DNA of 64,000 nucleotides from Caryophanales bacterium. Lineage in GTDB: Bacteria; Bacillota_I; Bacilli_A; RF39; UBA660. The DNA lies in contig JAEEJY010000037.1 of the NCBI GenBank assembly GCA_016282155.1, positions 1 through 64,000 on the forward strand, given 5' to 3'. The notes under the pieces were generated by a model. The model was not told where the DNA came from and made no database searches. It saw nothing but the letters and a program-made list of their open reading frames with translations. Shown here one piece after another: positions 41,518-50,428 of this stretch (positions within the stretch are counted from its first letter, which is position 1; each line of letters opens with the position of its first letter). A program made the position numbers and the translations under genes.

Positions 41518-43407
41518 ACTTACAAGAATTATTGTATATGTTTTACCTTGAGTGAAATAATTTTGTTGCCCTTTGATAGGAGAATCTTCATGGAACATAC
41601 CAGAACTCTTTGAATTATCAGATTTACTAATAATATTAAAAGTAACTCCCGGACATCTAGATTGAAGATTACGAAGTAAACTTGCTCTAGATTCACTATA
41701 AGAACCAAACTTTAACCATGTATCTTCAATATAAACAGTGAATGTTTGAGCAGGTCCGCTACTTAAACCAATACTAACATAAGTACCAGCAATAACTTTA
41801 CTTCCTTGTGTAACATTTTGGGTAGTAGCAACATCTTTTGCAGTAGCACTATATCCAGTATAGTAGAACCCACAACTTAATCCTAATTTTCTACAATTAT
41901 TTGTAATTGTATTTTTACTTTGACCTCTAAAGTTTGGAACAGTAATAGGTGCTCCTTGCGATAATGTAATAACAATTTCATCATTAGCAGGATCTATTTT
42001 ACAACCAACTTCTTTAGATACTTTAATTATTTCTCCACGCTTAACAGAATTATTAAATTCATAACGTTCAGTGTGTTTAACATTATTTGTATTTGCCCAG
42101 CTAAGTAGTTCAGCTGTGGAATTATATTTAGGTAAAATAAGTGGTCCTTTAGATGTATTAATAATAATCTTAGTACCTTCTTTAATTACATCACCTTTAT
42201 TATAGTTAATATTAATTAATTTACCATTTTTAACTTTTAAGTCATAACTTTCCGTAAATGAAAGTTTTAAATTATTTTTACTAGCCCAGTCAATAACATC
42301 ATTAACATCTTTATTACTAAAGTCAGGAACAACAATCTTTTTACCTTCCGAAATTGTTAAGGTAACTGTATCACTCTTAGGAGATACTGTTGAACCAACT
42401 TTCTTATCTTGACTGATAACATATCCTTTTTTAACTGTATCACTAAAATCATATTTTAATTCATATTTGATACCATTTCTTTTTAAATATAGAGTAGCAT
42501 CAAATTCTTTTTTATTTACTAGATTATCAATTTTAATATCTTTTAAAGCATCTTTATTACCTAAAGATATATAAAATGTAACTTTATCTTTTCTTAAGAT
42601 TGTTCCTTTAATTGATTGAGATATAACTACATCTTTTTCTTCGGAATCACTTACTTCATAAATAATTTCAACATTACTTAAGTGTTTTTCATTTATTGTA
42701 TTTAAAACATCATCTAATTTTAAACCTATTAAACTAGATAAGATAACTTCTTTATCATAATTAGGTCCATCAGATACTACAAAATTAATTTCTTTTACTT
42801 TTTTAAGTAGAGTTCCTGGTAGAACATCTTGAGTAATTATATTACCTTCTAAGATGTTATCAGAATACTCATAAGTAGAATTAATATCTATTTTATTTTT
42901 ACTTGCCCATTTCATTACTTCACTTATATTAGTATTTTTATAATCTTTTAATACTTGATAAGTAGGTAATTTTAATATATCTTTATTATTTAAAACATTA
43001 ACAGTAACAATACCAATAACAAGTAGGGCACTTAAAGTACCAAATATATTTCTTAAACTCTTATTTTTACTTACCGCTAGATAAGATAGAATAACTATTC
43101 CAAGAATTGAGGAAGCATTTAATATTCTTAAGAAATAATTGGCATCATTAAAAGCATTTTTAATATAGATGATAAAGTAAGTAATCGCAAATATTACAGC
43201 GATAAGTAGGACTAGATTTTTAATTACCCAGTCTTTATTCTTATCTTTTTTTACTTCTTTTTTCTCTAAAGTTTCTATTTCTCTTTCTTTTAATTCTTCA
43301 TCAACTTTTATTTCTTTTTCTTTAACTTCATCAAAGAATTCTTTTAATTCTTTATTTTCTCCGATACTTTTAGTTTGTTTTTTTGTATTTTTCTTTTTGT
43401 TTGCCAT
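41515..43407 (-). CDS. Membrane protein with multiple PASTA-type repeats, no kinase domain
   Basis: A 630-residue protein on the minus strand. Residues 1-58 are cytoplasmic and highly charged. Three TM helices follow near 62-83, 90-110 and 117-138. The remaining 490 residues hold about six PASTA-like units with phrases LPTYQVLKDYKNTNISEVMKWASK, VISQSIKGTILRKDKVTFYISLG, GYVISQDKKVGSTVSPKSDTV, VPDFSNKDVNDVIDWASKNN and VPNFRGQSKNTITNNCRKLG, and then a C-terminal beta domain. PASTA units bind muropeptides or peptidoglycan in Ser/Thr kinases and PBPs; here no kinase or transpeptidase domain is attached. Probably a wall-binding protein (inference). GGTGAT precedes its ATG at 43407. Confidence 0.85.
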   Translation of the reverse strand: MANKKKNTKKQTKSIGENKELKEFFDEVKEKEIKVDEELKEREIETLEKKEVKKDKNKDWVIKNLVLLIAVIFAITYFIIYIKNAFNDANYFLRILNASSILGIVILSYLAVSKNKSLRNIFGTLSALLVIGIVTVNVLNNKDILKLPTYQVLKDYKNTNISEVMKWASKNKIDINSTYEYSDNILEGNIITQDVLPGTLLKKVKEINFVVSDGPNYDKEVILSSLIGLKLDDVLNTINEKHLSNVEIIYEVSDSEEKDVVISQSIKGTILRKDKVTFYISLGNKDALKDIKIDNLVNKKEFDATLYLKRNGIKYELKYDFSDTVKKGYVISQDKKVGSTVSPKSDTVTLTISEGKKIVVPDFSNKDVNDVIDWASKNNLKLSFTESYDLKVKNGKLININYNKGDVIKEGTKIIINTSKGPLILPKYNSTAELLSWANTNNVKHTERYEFNNSVKRGEIIKVSKEVGCKIDPANDEIVITLSQGAPITVPNFRGQSKNTITNNCRKLGLSCGFYYTGYSATAKDVATTQNVTQGSKVIAGTYVSIGLSSGPAQTFTVYIEDTWLKFGSYSESRASLLRNLQSRCPGVTFNIISKSDNSKSSGMFHEDSPIKGQQNYFTQGKTYTIILVS

Positions 43408-43492
43408 ATCATCACCTAGTATAATTATACCTTAATTTTATTTAAAGATATATGCATTTTACATATAAATTTGCAAATTAGACATAAATGTG

Positions 43493-43501
43493 TGTTATAA
43501 T
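43493..43501 (+). promoter_or_regulatory. Extended -10 promoter of the rhamnose operon
   Basis: TG-T-TATAAT, 28 bases before the rfbA start. Confidence 0.55.
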
Positions 43502-43529
43502 AAATTCATATACTTTTAAGGAGGAAAAT

Positions 43530-44426
43530 ATGAAAGGTATAGTTTTAGCAGGAGGAAGTGGAACAAGATTATATCCCATAACAGAAGGTGTAAGTAAACA
43601 AGTACTACAAGTTTATGATAAACCTATGGTATATTATCCTATTTCTACATTAATGTTAGCTGGTATTAAAGATATCGCTATCATCACAACACCTGAAGAT
43701 CAAAACCAATTTAAAAGAGTATTAGGGGATGGCAGTAAGTTTGGGGTTAACTTTAATTATATAGTTCAACCATCACCAGACGGACTTGCACAAGCATTTA
43801 TTTTAGGAAAAGATTTTATAGGAGATGACGAATGTGCGATGGTACTAGGAGATAACATCTTCTATGGTGGTGATTTCACTAAAATCTTAAATAACGCAAG
43901 AGAAAATGCCGAACATGGAAAAGCAACAATTTTTGGGTATCGTGTAAAAGATCCTCAAAGATTTGGAATAATGGAATTAGATGACGATAACAATGTTATC
44001 GGAGTTGAAGAAAAACCAGAACATCCAAAAAGTGATTATTGTATTACAGGACTATATTTCTATCCAAAAGGGGTAGCAGATATGGCAAGTAAAGTTGTTC
44101 CTTCGAAAAGAGGAGAACTTGAAATCACTAGTTTAAATGATATGTATTTAAGAAATGGTGACTTAAAAGCTGAATTATTAAATCGTGGATTTAAATGGTT
44201 TGATACAGGAACTACTGATAGTTTACTTGCGGCAAATAACTTTGTTCAATTTGAGCAAAATGAACTTGATACAATTATTGCTTGTTTAGAACAAATTGGC
44301 TACCAAAATGGATGGCTAGATAAAGATGCTTTACTAGCTAGAGCTGATCTGCTTCGTAAAAATAATTATGGTGCATATTTAAAACGTATAGCAGAAGAAG
44401 AAAAAACATTTAAGATAAGGAAGTAA
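43530..44426 (+). CDS. rfbA: Glucose-1-phosphate thymidylyltransferase
   Basis: A 298-residue nucleotidyltransferase making dTDP-glucose from dTTP and glucose-1-phosphate, the first step to dTDP-L-rhamnose. Motifs: MKGIVLAGGSGTRLYPIT, SKQVLQVYDKPMVYYPISTLMLAGI, VLGDNIFYG with the metal Asp, FGYRVKDPQRFGIMELD, VGVEEKPEHPKS-like (VIGVEEKPEHPKS) and GFKWFDTGTTDSLL. Full family length. Start ATG 43530 follows AAGGAGGAAA. It opens the rfbA-rfbCD-rfbB operon; the fused gene starts 4 bases later. Confidence 0.97.
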   Translation: MKGIVLAGGSGTRLYPITEGVSKQVLQVYDKPMVYYPISTLMLAGIKDIAIITTPEDQNQFKRVLGDGSKFGVNFNYIVQPSPDGLAQAFILGKDFIGDDECAMVLGDNIFYGGDFTKILNNARENAEHGKATIFGYRVKDPQRFGIMELDDDNNVIGVEEKPEHPKSDYCITGLYFYPKGVADMASKVVPSKRGELEITSLNDMYLRNGDLKAELLNRGFKWFDTGTTDSLLAANNFVQFEQNELDTIIACLEQIGYQNGWLDKDALLARADLLRKNNYGAYLKRIAEEEKTFKIRK

Positions 44427-44430
44427 GAAT

Positions 44431-45909
44431 ATGGACAAAGTAGGAACAGGTTTAAAAGATTGTTACATCATAGTGCCAGATAAGTTTGGTGATGAAAGAG
44501 GATACTACAGTCCCTTCTTTGTAGATAAAGAAGGTGCTACTAGTATAAAAGGTGTAGTACAAGGAGCTAGAAGTAAAAGTAGTAAAGGTGTACTTAGAGG
44601 AATGCATTTCCAAGAAGTACCTTATGATCAAGCTAAACTTGTTGAATGTTTATCTGGTGCCGTACTTGATGTAGCCTATGACTTAAGAAAAGATTCACCT
44701 ACATATAAAAAATATGTAGCTGTTGAATTAACTCCCGAAAATGGAATACAATTATTTATTCCTAAAGGATTTGCTCACGGATTTGTAGCTTTAAAAGATA
44801 ATACTTTATTTCAATACCTAGTTGATAGTGATTATCGCCCAGAACTTGAAAATGGATTTTCTGTTTTCGATATTCCTGAATTAGTAGAAGAAATTAAAGA
44901 GTATGGGGTAGAACCTATTGTTAGTGAGAAAGATAAGGCTAGAGGTCATGTTGATGATCTAGAAACTAATTTCTATACACATTACAGATACTTAGTTACT
45001 GGAGTTAAAGGTCAATTAGGATATGAAATAGTTAAGGAATTAAATAATCGTGGTATATACGATATCATCGCTGTTGATTCAGATACAATGGATTTAACTA
45101 ATGAAAGAGAAGTATCTAAAATTATTGAAGACTATAAACCTGACGTAATATTTAACTGTGCTGCTTATACAGCAGTAGATAAAGCAGAAGTTGATTCAAC
45201 TCTTGCTTATGATGTTAATGTTAAAGGTACTAAATACTTAATTGATTCTGCTAGAAAAGTAGGATCAAAAGTAATTCAAATAAGTAGTGATTACGTATTT
45301 GACGGAACTAAAGAAGGTTTATATACAACAGAAGATAAAGTAAACCCATTAAATGTTTATGGTAAAACAAAAGCTTTATGCGAAGATATAACTCTTAATT
45401 ATGATAAATCGTTTGTTGTAAGAACTTGTGGAGTATTTGGTATTAATGGTAAGAACTTTGTTCGTACTATGCGTGAATTAGCTAAAACTCATAGGGAATT
45501 ACGAGTTGTTAATGACCAAATTATGTCACCAACAAGTGCTAAAGATTTAGCTTGCTTATTAGTTGATATGAGTAATACTGAAAAATATGGTTTATACCAT
45601 GCAACTAATACAGGTTTCTGTAGCTGGGCTGAATTTGCAGCTTATGCAATTAAAGATTTAGACTGCGAAATTATTCCTGTAACAACAGAAGAATATTATG
45701 CTCCTCAATATCGTCAAGCTAAACATGATGGTATAGAATTACATATTGCAGAACGTCCAAGAAATGAGCGATTAGATAAAACTTCACTTGTTGAAAATGG
45801 ATTCTATGAACTATCTCATTGGCATCGTGCAGTAGATAATTATATTGAAGAGTTAGAAGCTGAAAAAGAAAACGAAAAAGCAAAAGTTAAAACTATGGAG
45901 ATGAAATAA
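44431..45909 (+). CDS. Fused dTDP-4-dehydrorhamnose 3,5-epimerase and reductase (RmlC-RmlD)
   Basis: A 492-residue bifunctional protein doing the last two steps to dTDP-L-rhamnose. Residues 1-185 are an RmlC cupin (DERGYYSPFF, VLRGMHFQEVP with catalytic His59, FIPKGFAHGFVAL with the second His). Residues of about 187-480 are an RmlD reductase, an SDR with VTGVKGQLGYEI, DVIFNCAAYTAVDKAE, SSDYVFDG, YGKTK (Tyr and Lys of the active site) and VNDQIMSPTSAKDLA. The short linker has no stop. Fusion guarantees equal amounts and may channel the unstable keto intermediate. Its stop overlaps the rfbB start (TAATG). Confidence 0.95.
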   Translation: MDKVGTGLKDCYIIVPDKFGDERGYYSPFFVDKEGATSIKGVVQGARSKSSKGVLRGMHFQEVPYDQAKLVECLSGAVLDVAYDLRKDSPTYKKYVAVELTPENGIQLFIPKGFAHGFVALKDNTLFQYLVDSDYRPELENGFSVFDIPELVEEIKEYGVEPIVSEKDKARGHVDDLETNFYTHYRYLVTGVKGQLGYEIVKELNNRGIYDIIAVDSDTMDLTNEREVSKIIEDYKPDVIFNCAAYTAVDKAEVDSTLAYDVNVKGTKYLIDSARKVGSKVIQISSDYVFDGTKEGLYTTEDKVNPLNVYGKTKALCEDITLNYDKSFVVRTCGVFGINGKNFVRTMRELAKTHRELRVVNDQIMSPTSAKDLACLLVDMSNTEKYGLYHATNTGFCSWAEFAAYAIKDLDCEIIPVTTEEYYAPQYRQAKHDGIELHIAERPRNERLDKTSLVENGFYELSHWHRAVDNYIEELEAEKENEKAKVKTMEMK

Positions 45910-46913
45910 TGAAAGTATTAGTAACTGGAGGAGCCGGATTTATCGGTAGTAATTTCCTACACTATATGGTAAATAAATATCCTGAATATGAATTCGTATG
46001 TTTAGATGCATTAACATATGCAGGTAATTATAATAATTTAAAACCTATTGAAGGTAAAAAGAATTTTAAATTTGTTAAGGGAAACATTTGTGATAAAGAA
46101 TTAGTTGATAAATTATTTGATGATGAAAAATTTGATTGGGTAATCAATTTTGCGGCTGAAAGCCATGTAGATAATTCAATTAAAAATCCAGGTATATTTG
46201 TTGAGACAAATGTAATGGGAACATATAATTTACTTGATGCATCAAGAAGACATGATGTAAAAAGATATCATCAAGTATCAACTGATGAAGTATATGGTGA
46301 TCTTCCTCTTGATAGACCAGACTTATTATTTACAGAAGATACACCTATAAAACCATCAAGTCCATATTCAGCAAGTAAAGCTTCTGCTGATCACTTAGTA
46401 AGAGCTTACTTTCGTACTTTTGGACTTCCAATAACAATCTCAAATTGTTCAAATAATTATGGACCATATCAATTCCCTGAAAAATTAATACCACTTATGG
46501 TGTCTAAAGCTGTTAATGATGAAAAATTACCAGTTTATGGCAAGGGCGAAAATGTTCGTGATTGGATTCATGTACATGACCATAATGTTGGTGTTGATAT
46601 GATTATGCATAACGGAAGAATTGGTGAGACTTACAACTTAGGAGGACGTTCAGAAAGAACTAATCTAGAGGTTGTTAAAACTATTCTTAAACAACTTGGT
46701 AAAAGTGAAGACTTAATTACTTATGTAACTGATCGCCCAGGACATGATTTAAGATACGCTATTGATTCAACTAAAGCTGAGACAGAATTAGGTTGGGAAA
46801 GAACTTATAATTTTGAAGATGGTATTAAAGAAACAATAGATTGGTATGTTAATAATCAAGATTGGATTGATGATATTAAATCAGGAGCATATCAAAAAGT
46901 ATACAAAAAATAA
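45909..46913 (+). CDS. rfbB: dTDP-glucose 4,6-dehydratase
   Basis: A 334-residue extended SDR that converts dTDP-glucose to dTDP-4-keto-6-deoxyglucose, the second step of the rhamnose pathway. Motifs: VTGGAGFIGSNFLHY, ALTYAGNYNNL, FAAESHVDNSI, VSTDEVYGDL (catalytic Thr-Asp-Glu), PSSPYSASKASADHLVRA (Tyr and Lys), SNCSNNYGPYQFPEKLIPLM, and VRDWIHVHDHN. Length is typical. The ATG overlaps the stop of the fused gene, so translation is coupled. A strong terminator ends the operon. Confidence 0.97.
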   Translation: MKVLVTGGAGFIGSNFLHYMVNKYPEYEFVCLDALTYAGNYNNLKPIEGKKNFKFVKGNICDKELVDKLFDDEKFDWVINFAAESHVDNSIKNPGIFVETNVMGTYNLLDASRRHDVKRYHQVSTDEVYGDLPLDRPDLLFTEDTPIKPSSPYSASKASADHLVRAYFRTFGLPITISNCSNNYGPYQFPEKLIPLMVSKAVNDEKLPVYGKGENVRDWIHVHDHNVGVDMIMHNGRIGETYNLGGRSERTNLEVVKTILKQLGKSEDLITYVTDRPGHDLRYAIDSTKAETELGWERTYNFEDGIKETIDWYVNNQDWIDDIKSGAYQKVYKK

Positions 46914-46932
46914 GAGTTATCTCTTATTTTTT
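46905..46932 (+). terminator. Intrinsic terminator of the rhamnose operon
   Basis: AAAAATAAGAG/CTCTTATTTTT stem with TTAT loop. Confidence 0.9.
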
Positions 46933-46934
46933 TA

Positions 46935-46943
46935 TGTTATAAT
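46935..46943 (+). promoter_or_regulatory. Extended -10 promoter
   Basis: TG-T-TATAAT three bases after the terminator; drives the GT-C-like gene. Confidence 0.6.
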
Positions 46944-46961
46944 AAAAACGGAGTTGATAAT

Positions 46962-48836
46962 ATGAGTTTTATACTACCTTTAATATTTTTATTACTAACA
47001 AATTTAACTAATGTAGTTGTATTTAAAAAAAGTTTTGGTAAATTAATACCTTTAGCTTTTATTATTCCTACACTTATTATGTATCTTACAGGTATAATAT
47101 TTGATTCTTTAATACCAGGATATATAATTAGTATTCTTTATTCGTTAATAGGAATAGGGTATGTTATATATAAGTTTATCAAGAAAGATTTAAAAACTAT
47201 TAAAGATAATTATTTTGATTTAGGATTTATCTTATTCATGATAATTTATGTTCTTGTATTTGTTATGAATATAGGAAGACATTTTACATGGTGGGATGAA
47301 TATGGCTTCTGGGGATATGCAGTTAAACATATGCTTCCTAACAATAAGCTTTTTATAGATCAATTCTTATATGGTAAAGAGGTTTATCTTGGCCATCCAC
47401 CATTTATTTCAATATGGGAATATTTTATATGTAAGTTAAGTGGAGGATATAGTGAAGCAACTCTTACTTTCGCTATTCAATTATTTGAATTTACTATTTT
47501 AATACCATTTGCTTCTTACTTAAATGTAAAAGATAAATTAATAAATAAAATAATTAAGAGTTTTCTTTTAGTTATTTCAACATTTCTTATCATATATCAA
47601 ATGGATATTGCGTATACCGCAACTAATTCATATACTGATATATATATGATGCTATATTTTGCTTATATTTTTGGAATTGTTATCTTTATGAATGATTTTA
47701 AAGATAAGTCTAATATAATCATCTTTGTTCTAGCAGCATCAGGGGCCCTTCTTAATAAGCAAATAATGTTACCACTTTATCTTGTTATTATATTCTATTT
47801 AGTCTTAAAAGCATTAATAGATAAAAAACAAATAAATAAAAAAACAATTTTAGTATTTGCTTTAATGTTTATAATTCCTTTCTTGTTTAATATGACATGG
47901 GGAATGTATCTTAATTTTAAATATAGTGGAACTGGTACTGCTTTAACAGGTGGAATTTTAAATAATATAATAGATTTTATTAAAGGAACAAATCGTGAAT
48001 TTCCAAGATCTGTTATTAGTCAATATATTACTTCGATATCAGAAGCACATATCTTTGAATCACCACTTATTAATTTAAGTTATTTTCCAATGATTTTTAT
48101 AGGATTGGCAGCTTTAGTAATTATTAAAAAACGTTATCAAAAAGAATTTGATAATAGTAAATTTATATCTATTTTTTGGAGTATTGTCGTAGCAGCCTTA
48201 GGATATGCATTTACTTTTATGATTTTATACGCGTTTGGAGTATTTAGTGCTGATGAAGGCTATAACTGTGCTTCATATACAAGATATTTTTCTACTTTCG
48301 TAATTGGAATATACGCTATTATTCTTATTATGTATTTAAATATTAAGAGTAAAGAAAAGAATATTAAAATTGAATATAAGACAATATTATTAATAATGAC
48401 TATTGTATTTATAACAACTTCAACTATTAAAATATTCTATTTTATGCCACAAAGTTTTAGAGCAAATAACAATAATACATTAGGATTATCTAAATTTATA
48501 AATAATGCTGAAATACTAAAAAATAATGTTGAGAGTGGCAAAAAAGTTTTAATAATATCAAACGATATTCAAACGCCAACTTATACAAGATATTATGTTC
48601 CAGAATTAAAGATTGAACAAACAAAATGGTGTAATGAAAAATACTTTTTAGAACAAGAAAATTATCTTGAAGAATTTCCTAAATATTTATTAAAATATGA
48701 TTATTTATTTGTAAGTGATAGTTATAAATTATTTGAAGATAATTTTGGATATTTATTCGAAAATAAGATTGAAGATCAAAAAGTATATGAGATTGTAAAA
48801 GATGGTAAAAATATAACACTTAAAGTAAAAAACTAG
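46962..48836 (+). CDS. Large polytopic membrane protein, GT-C glycosyltransferase-like
   Basis: A 624-residue membrane protein with about 12-13 TM helices spread over residues 1-520 and a C-terminal domain of about 100 residues. The first long extracytoplasmic loop contains FTWWDEYGFWGYAVKHML, an acidic WDE motif after TM3-4, and LGHPPFISIWEY; such an acidic pair in the first outer loop is a mark of GT-C enzymes that use polyprenyl-phosphate sugars. No exact family was recognised. It sits between the dTDP-rhamnose and ABC exporter units, which suggests a role in modifying the exported glycan outside the membrane. Role inferred. Confidence 0.7.
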   Translation: MSFILPLIFLLLTNLTNVVVFKKSFGKLIPLAFIIPTLIMYLTGIIFDSLIPGYIISILYSLIGIGYVIYKFIKKDLKTIKDNYFDLGFILFMIIYVLVFVMNIGRHFTWWDEYGFWGYAVKHMLPNNKLFIDQFLYGKEVYLGHPPFISIWEYFICKLSGGYSEATLTFAIQLFEFTILIPFASYLNVKDKLINKIIKSFLLVISTFLIIYQMDIAYTATNSYTDIYMMLYFAYIFGIVIFMNDFKDKSNIIIFVLAASGALLNKQIMLPLYLVIIFYLVLKALIDKKQINKKTILVFALMFIIPFLFNMTWGMYLNFKYSGTGTALTGGILNNIIDFIKGTNREFPRSVISQYITSISEAHIFESPLINLSYFPMIFIGLAALVIIKKRYQKEFDNSKFISIFWSIVVAALGYAFTFMILYAFGVFSADEGYNCASYTRYFSTFVIGIYAIILIMYLNIKSKEKNIKIEYKTILLIMTIVFITTSTIKIFYFMPQSFRANNNNTLGLSKFINNAEILKNNVESGKKVLIISNDIQTPTYTRYYVPELKIEQTKWCNEKYFLEQENYLEEFPKYLLKYDYLFVSDSYKLFEDNFGYLFENKIEDQKVYEIVKDGKNITLKVKN

Positions 48837-48855
48837 AGTATATTTCTAGTTTTTT
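48827..48855 (+). terminator. Intrinsic terminator (CTAG family)
   Basis: AAAACTAGA/TCTAGTTTT stem with a GTATATT loop, then T6. Confidence 0.88.
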
Positions 48856-48866
48856 ATTATGTATTA

Positions 48867-48875
48867 TGATATAAT
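48867..48875 (+). promoter_or_regulatory. Extended -10 promoter of the glycan export operon
   Basis: TG-A-TATAAT, 30 bases before the Wzt-like ATPase; no terminator is seen again until 58928, so it may drive a 10-kb operon. Confidence 0.55.
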
Positions 48876-48904
48876 ACTTAAAGAAACATTGTAGAGGTGG
48901 ACAT

Positions 48905-49645
48905 ATGAAAAATGATAGTAATGCAGTAGTAGTAAGTGGTTTAACAAAATCATTTAAATTATATTATGATAAAGCTAGTACACTTAAAGAAAAATTAATC
49001 TTTTGGAAGAGAAATCAAAATGAATTAAAGACGGTTTTAAAAGATATTAATTTAACTATTAAAAAAGGTGAAACTGTTGCTTTAATAGGTACTAACGGTA
49101 GTGGTAAATCTACACTACTTAAATTAATTACAAAGATTATATATCCAACTAAAGGTAAAGTAACAGTTAAAGGTAAACTAACTTCTTTACTAGAATTAGG
49201 AGCAGGATTCCATCCTGATTTCTCAGGTAGAGAAAACATTTACTTTAATGCATCAATTTTTGGATTAACTAAAAAACAAATTGATGAACGTTTAGAAGAT
49301 ATAATTGAATTTTCTGAATTAAGAGAATTTATTGATAATCCTGTAAGAACATATTCTTCAGGTATGTATATGCGTTTAGCATTTAGTATTGCGATTAATG
49401 TAGATGCAGATATCTTATTAATTGATGAAATTCTTGCGGTTGGTGATCAACATTTTCAAGATAAATGTTATAAACGTTTAGGCGAACTTAGAGATAACGA
49501 AAACGTAACTGTTGTTATGGTTACTCATGATTTAGATCGTGTTAAAGAATTATGTACTCGTGCTATTTGGATTTACAATGGTGAAGTACGTGAAGATGGA
49601 GAACCAAATAAAGTAATAGATAGTTATATGGAAGTATGTAAGTAG
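48905..49645 (+). CDS. Polysaccharide/teichoic-acid ABC exporter ATPase (Wzt/TagH type)
   Basis: A 246-residue ATPase that pairs with the permease encoded 8 bases downstream to export a lipid-linked polysaccharide. Walker A GTNGSGKSTLL is near residues 61-71; KGKLTSLLELGAGFHPDFSGRENIYFNASIFGL is the hallmark stretch of Wzt/TagH/RfbE proteins; the signature is YSSGMYMRLAFS and Walker B ILLIDEILAVGD. There is no C-terminal carbohydrate-binding extension, so chain-end recognition of the Wzt O9a kind is not expected. The order ATPase before permease is the reverse of many loci. Confidence 0.94.
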   Translation: MKNDSNAVVVSGLTKSFKLYYDKASTLKEKLIFWKRNQNELKTVLKDINLTIKKGETVALIGTNGSGKSTLLKLITKIIYPTKGKVTVKGKLTSLLELGAGFHPDFSGRENIYFNASIFGLTKKQIDERLEDIIEFSELREFIDNPVRTYSSGMYMRLAFSIAINVDADILLIDEILAVGDQHFQDKCYKRLGELRDNENVTVVMVTHDLDRVKELCTRAIWIYNGEVREDGEPNKVIDSYMEVCK

Positions 49646-49653
49646 GTGATAAG

Positions 49654-50427
49654 ATGCAATTATTTAAAGATTTAAAACAATATAGAGAATTCTTAAAATC
49701 TAATGTAAAAAAAGAAATAAGAGGTAAATATAAAGGTTCATTCTTAGGAGTATTATGGAGTTTTATTAATCCATTACTTCAAGTAGTAGTATATGCAATT
49801 ATATTCCCATATATTATGCGTATGAGTATGGACCACTATCTAATCTACTTAATTACAGGTATTATTCCATGGACTTTCTTTACAACAAGTATTAATACAG
49901 CAATGATTTCAGTTCTTGTTAATGCTAATATTATTAAAAAGGTATATTTTCCAAGAATTATTTTACCAATATCTAGTGTTACAAGTGCTTTAGTAAACTT
50001 CTTAATATCATGTATTATCATTTGTATATTTATTCTATTTAGTGGTATGGGATTTAGTATTTATTTAATCTATTTACCAATTATAGTAGTTATTCAATAC
50101 ATTTTATTACTTGGTATTACATTTATCTTAAGTGCAATTGATATCTACTCAAGAGATATAGAAAATATAATGATGTTCTTAATAAATATGTTATTTTATG
50201 CAACACCAATATTATATAAACCAGATATCTTCCCAGCAAAGATGCAGTGGGTATTAACTTTAAATCCGATGGCTCATATAATTAATGCATATCGTGATAT
50301 ATTTTATTATCAACGTACACCAGAATTTATTAGTTTAGCAGCAGTCTTACTAGTAAGTATTGGTATATTCTTTATCGGCTATAGAATATTTGAAAAATTA
50401 CAAAAGGGATTCGCAGAAGAGGTTTAG
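49654..50427 (+). CDS. Polysaccharide ABC exporter permease (Wzm/TagG type)
   Basis: A 257-residue ABC-2 type permease with six TM helices. The start LFKDLKQYREFLKSNVKKEIRGKYKGSFLGVLWSFINPLLQ is the classical amphipathic region of Wzm/TagG/KpsM transporters, and the end has ATPILYKPDIFPAKMQWVLTLNPMAHIINAYRDIFYYQ. It forms a channel for lipid-linked glycan with the preceding ATPase. GGTGATA precedes ATG 49654. The next gene begins one base after its stop, linking export to the glycosyltransferases. Confidence 0.95.
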   Translation: MQLFKDLKQYREFLKSNVKKEIRGKYKGSFLGVLWSFINPLLQVVVYAIIFPYIMRMSMDHYLIYLITGIIPWTFFTTSINTAMISVLVNANIIKKVYFPRIILPISSVTSALVNFLISCIIICIFILFSGMGFSIYLIYLPIIVVIQYILLLGITFILSAIDIYSRDIENIMMFLINMLFYATPILYKPDIFPAKMQWVLTLNPMAHIINAYRDIFYYQRTPEFISLAAVLLVSIGIFFIGYRIFEKLQKGFAEEV

Positions 50428-50428
50428 T

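Noticed and set aside
50360-50428. Longer start for the first tandem GT2
   Set aside because: It would overlap the permease gene by 68 bases without a ribosome site, while ATG 50429 has AGAAGAGG.
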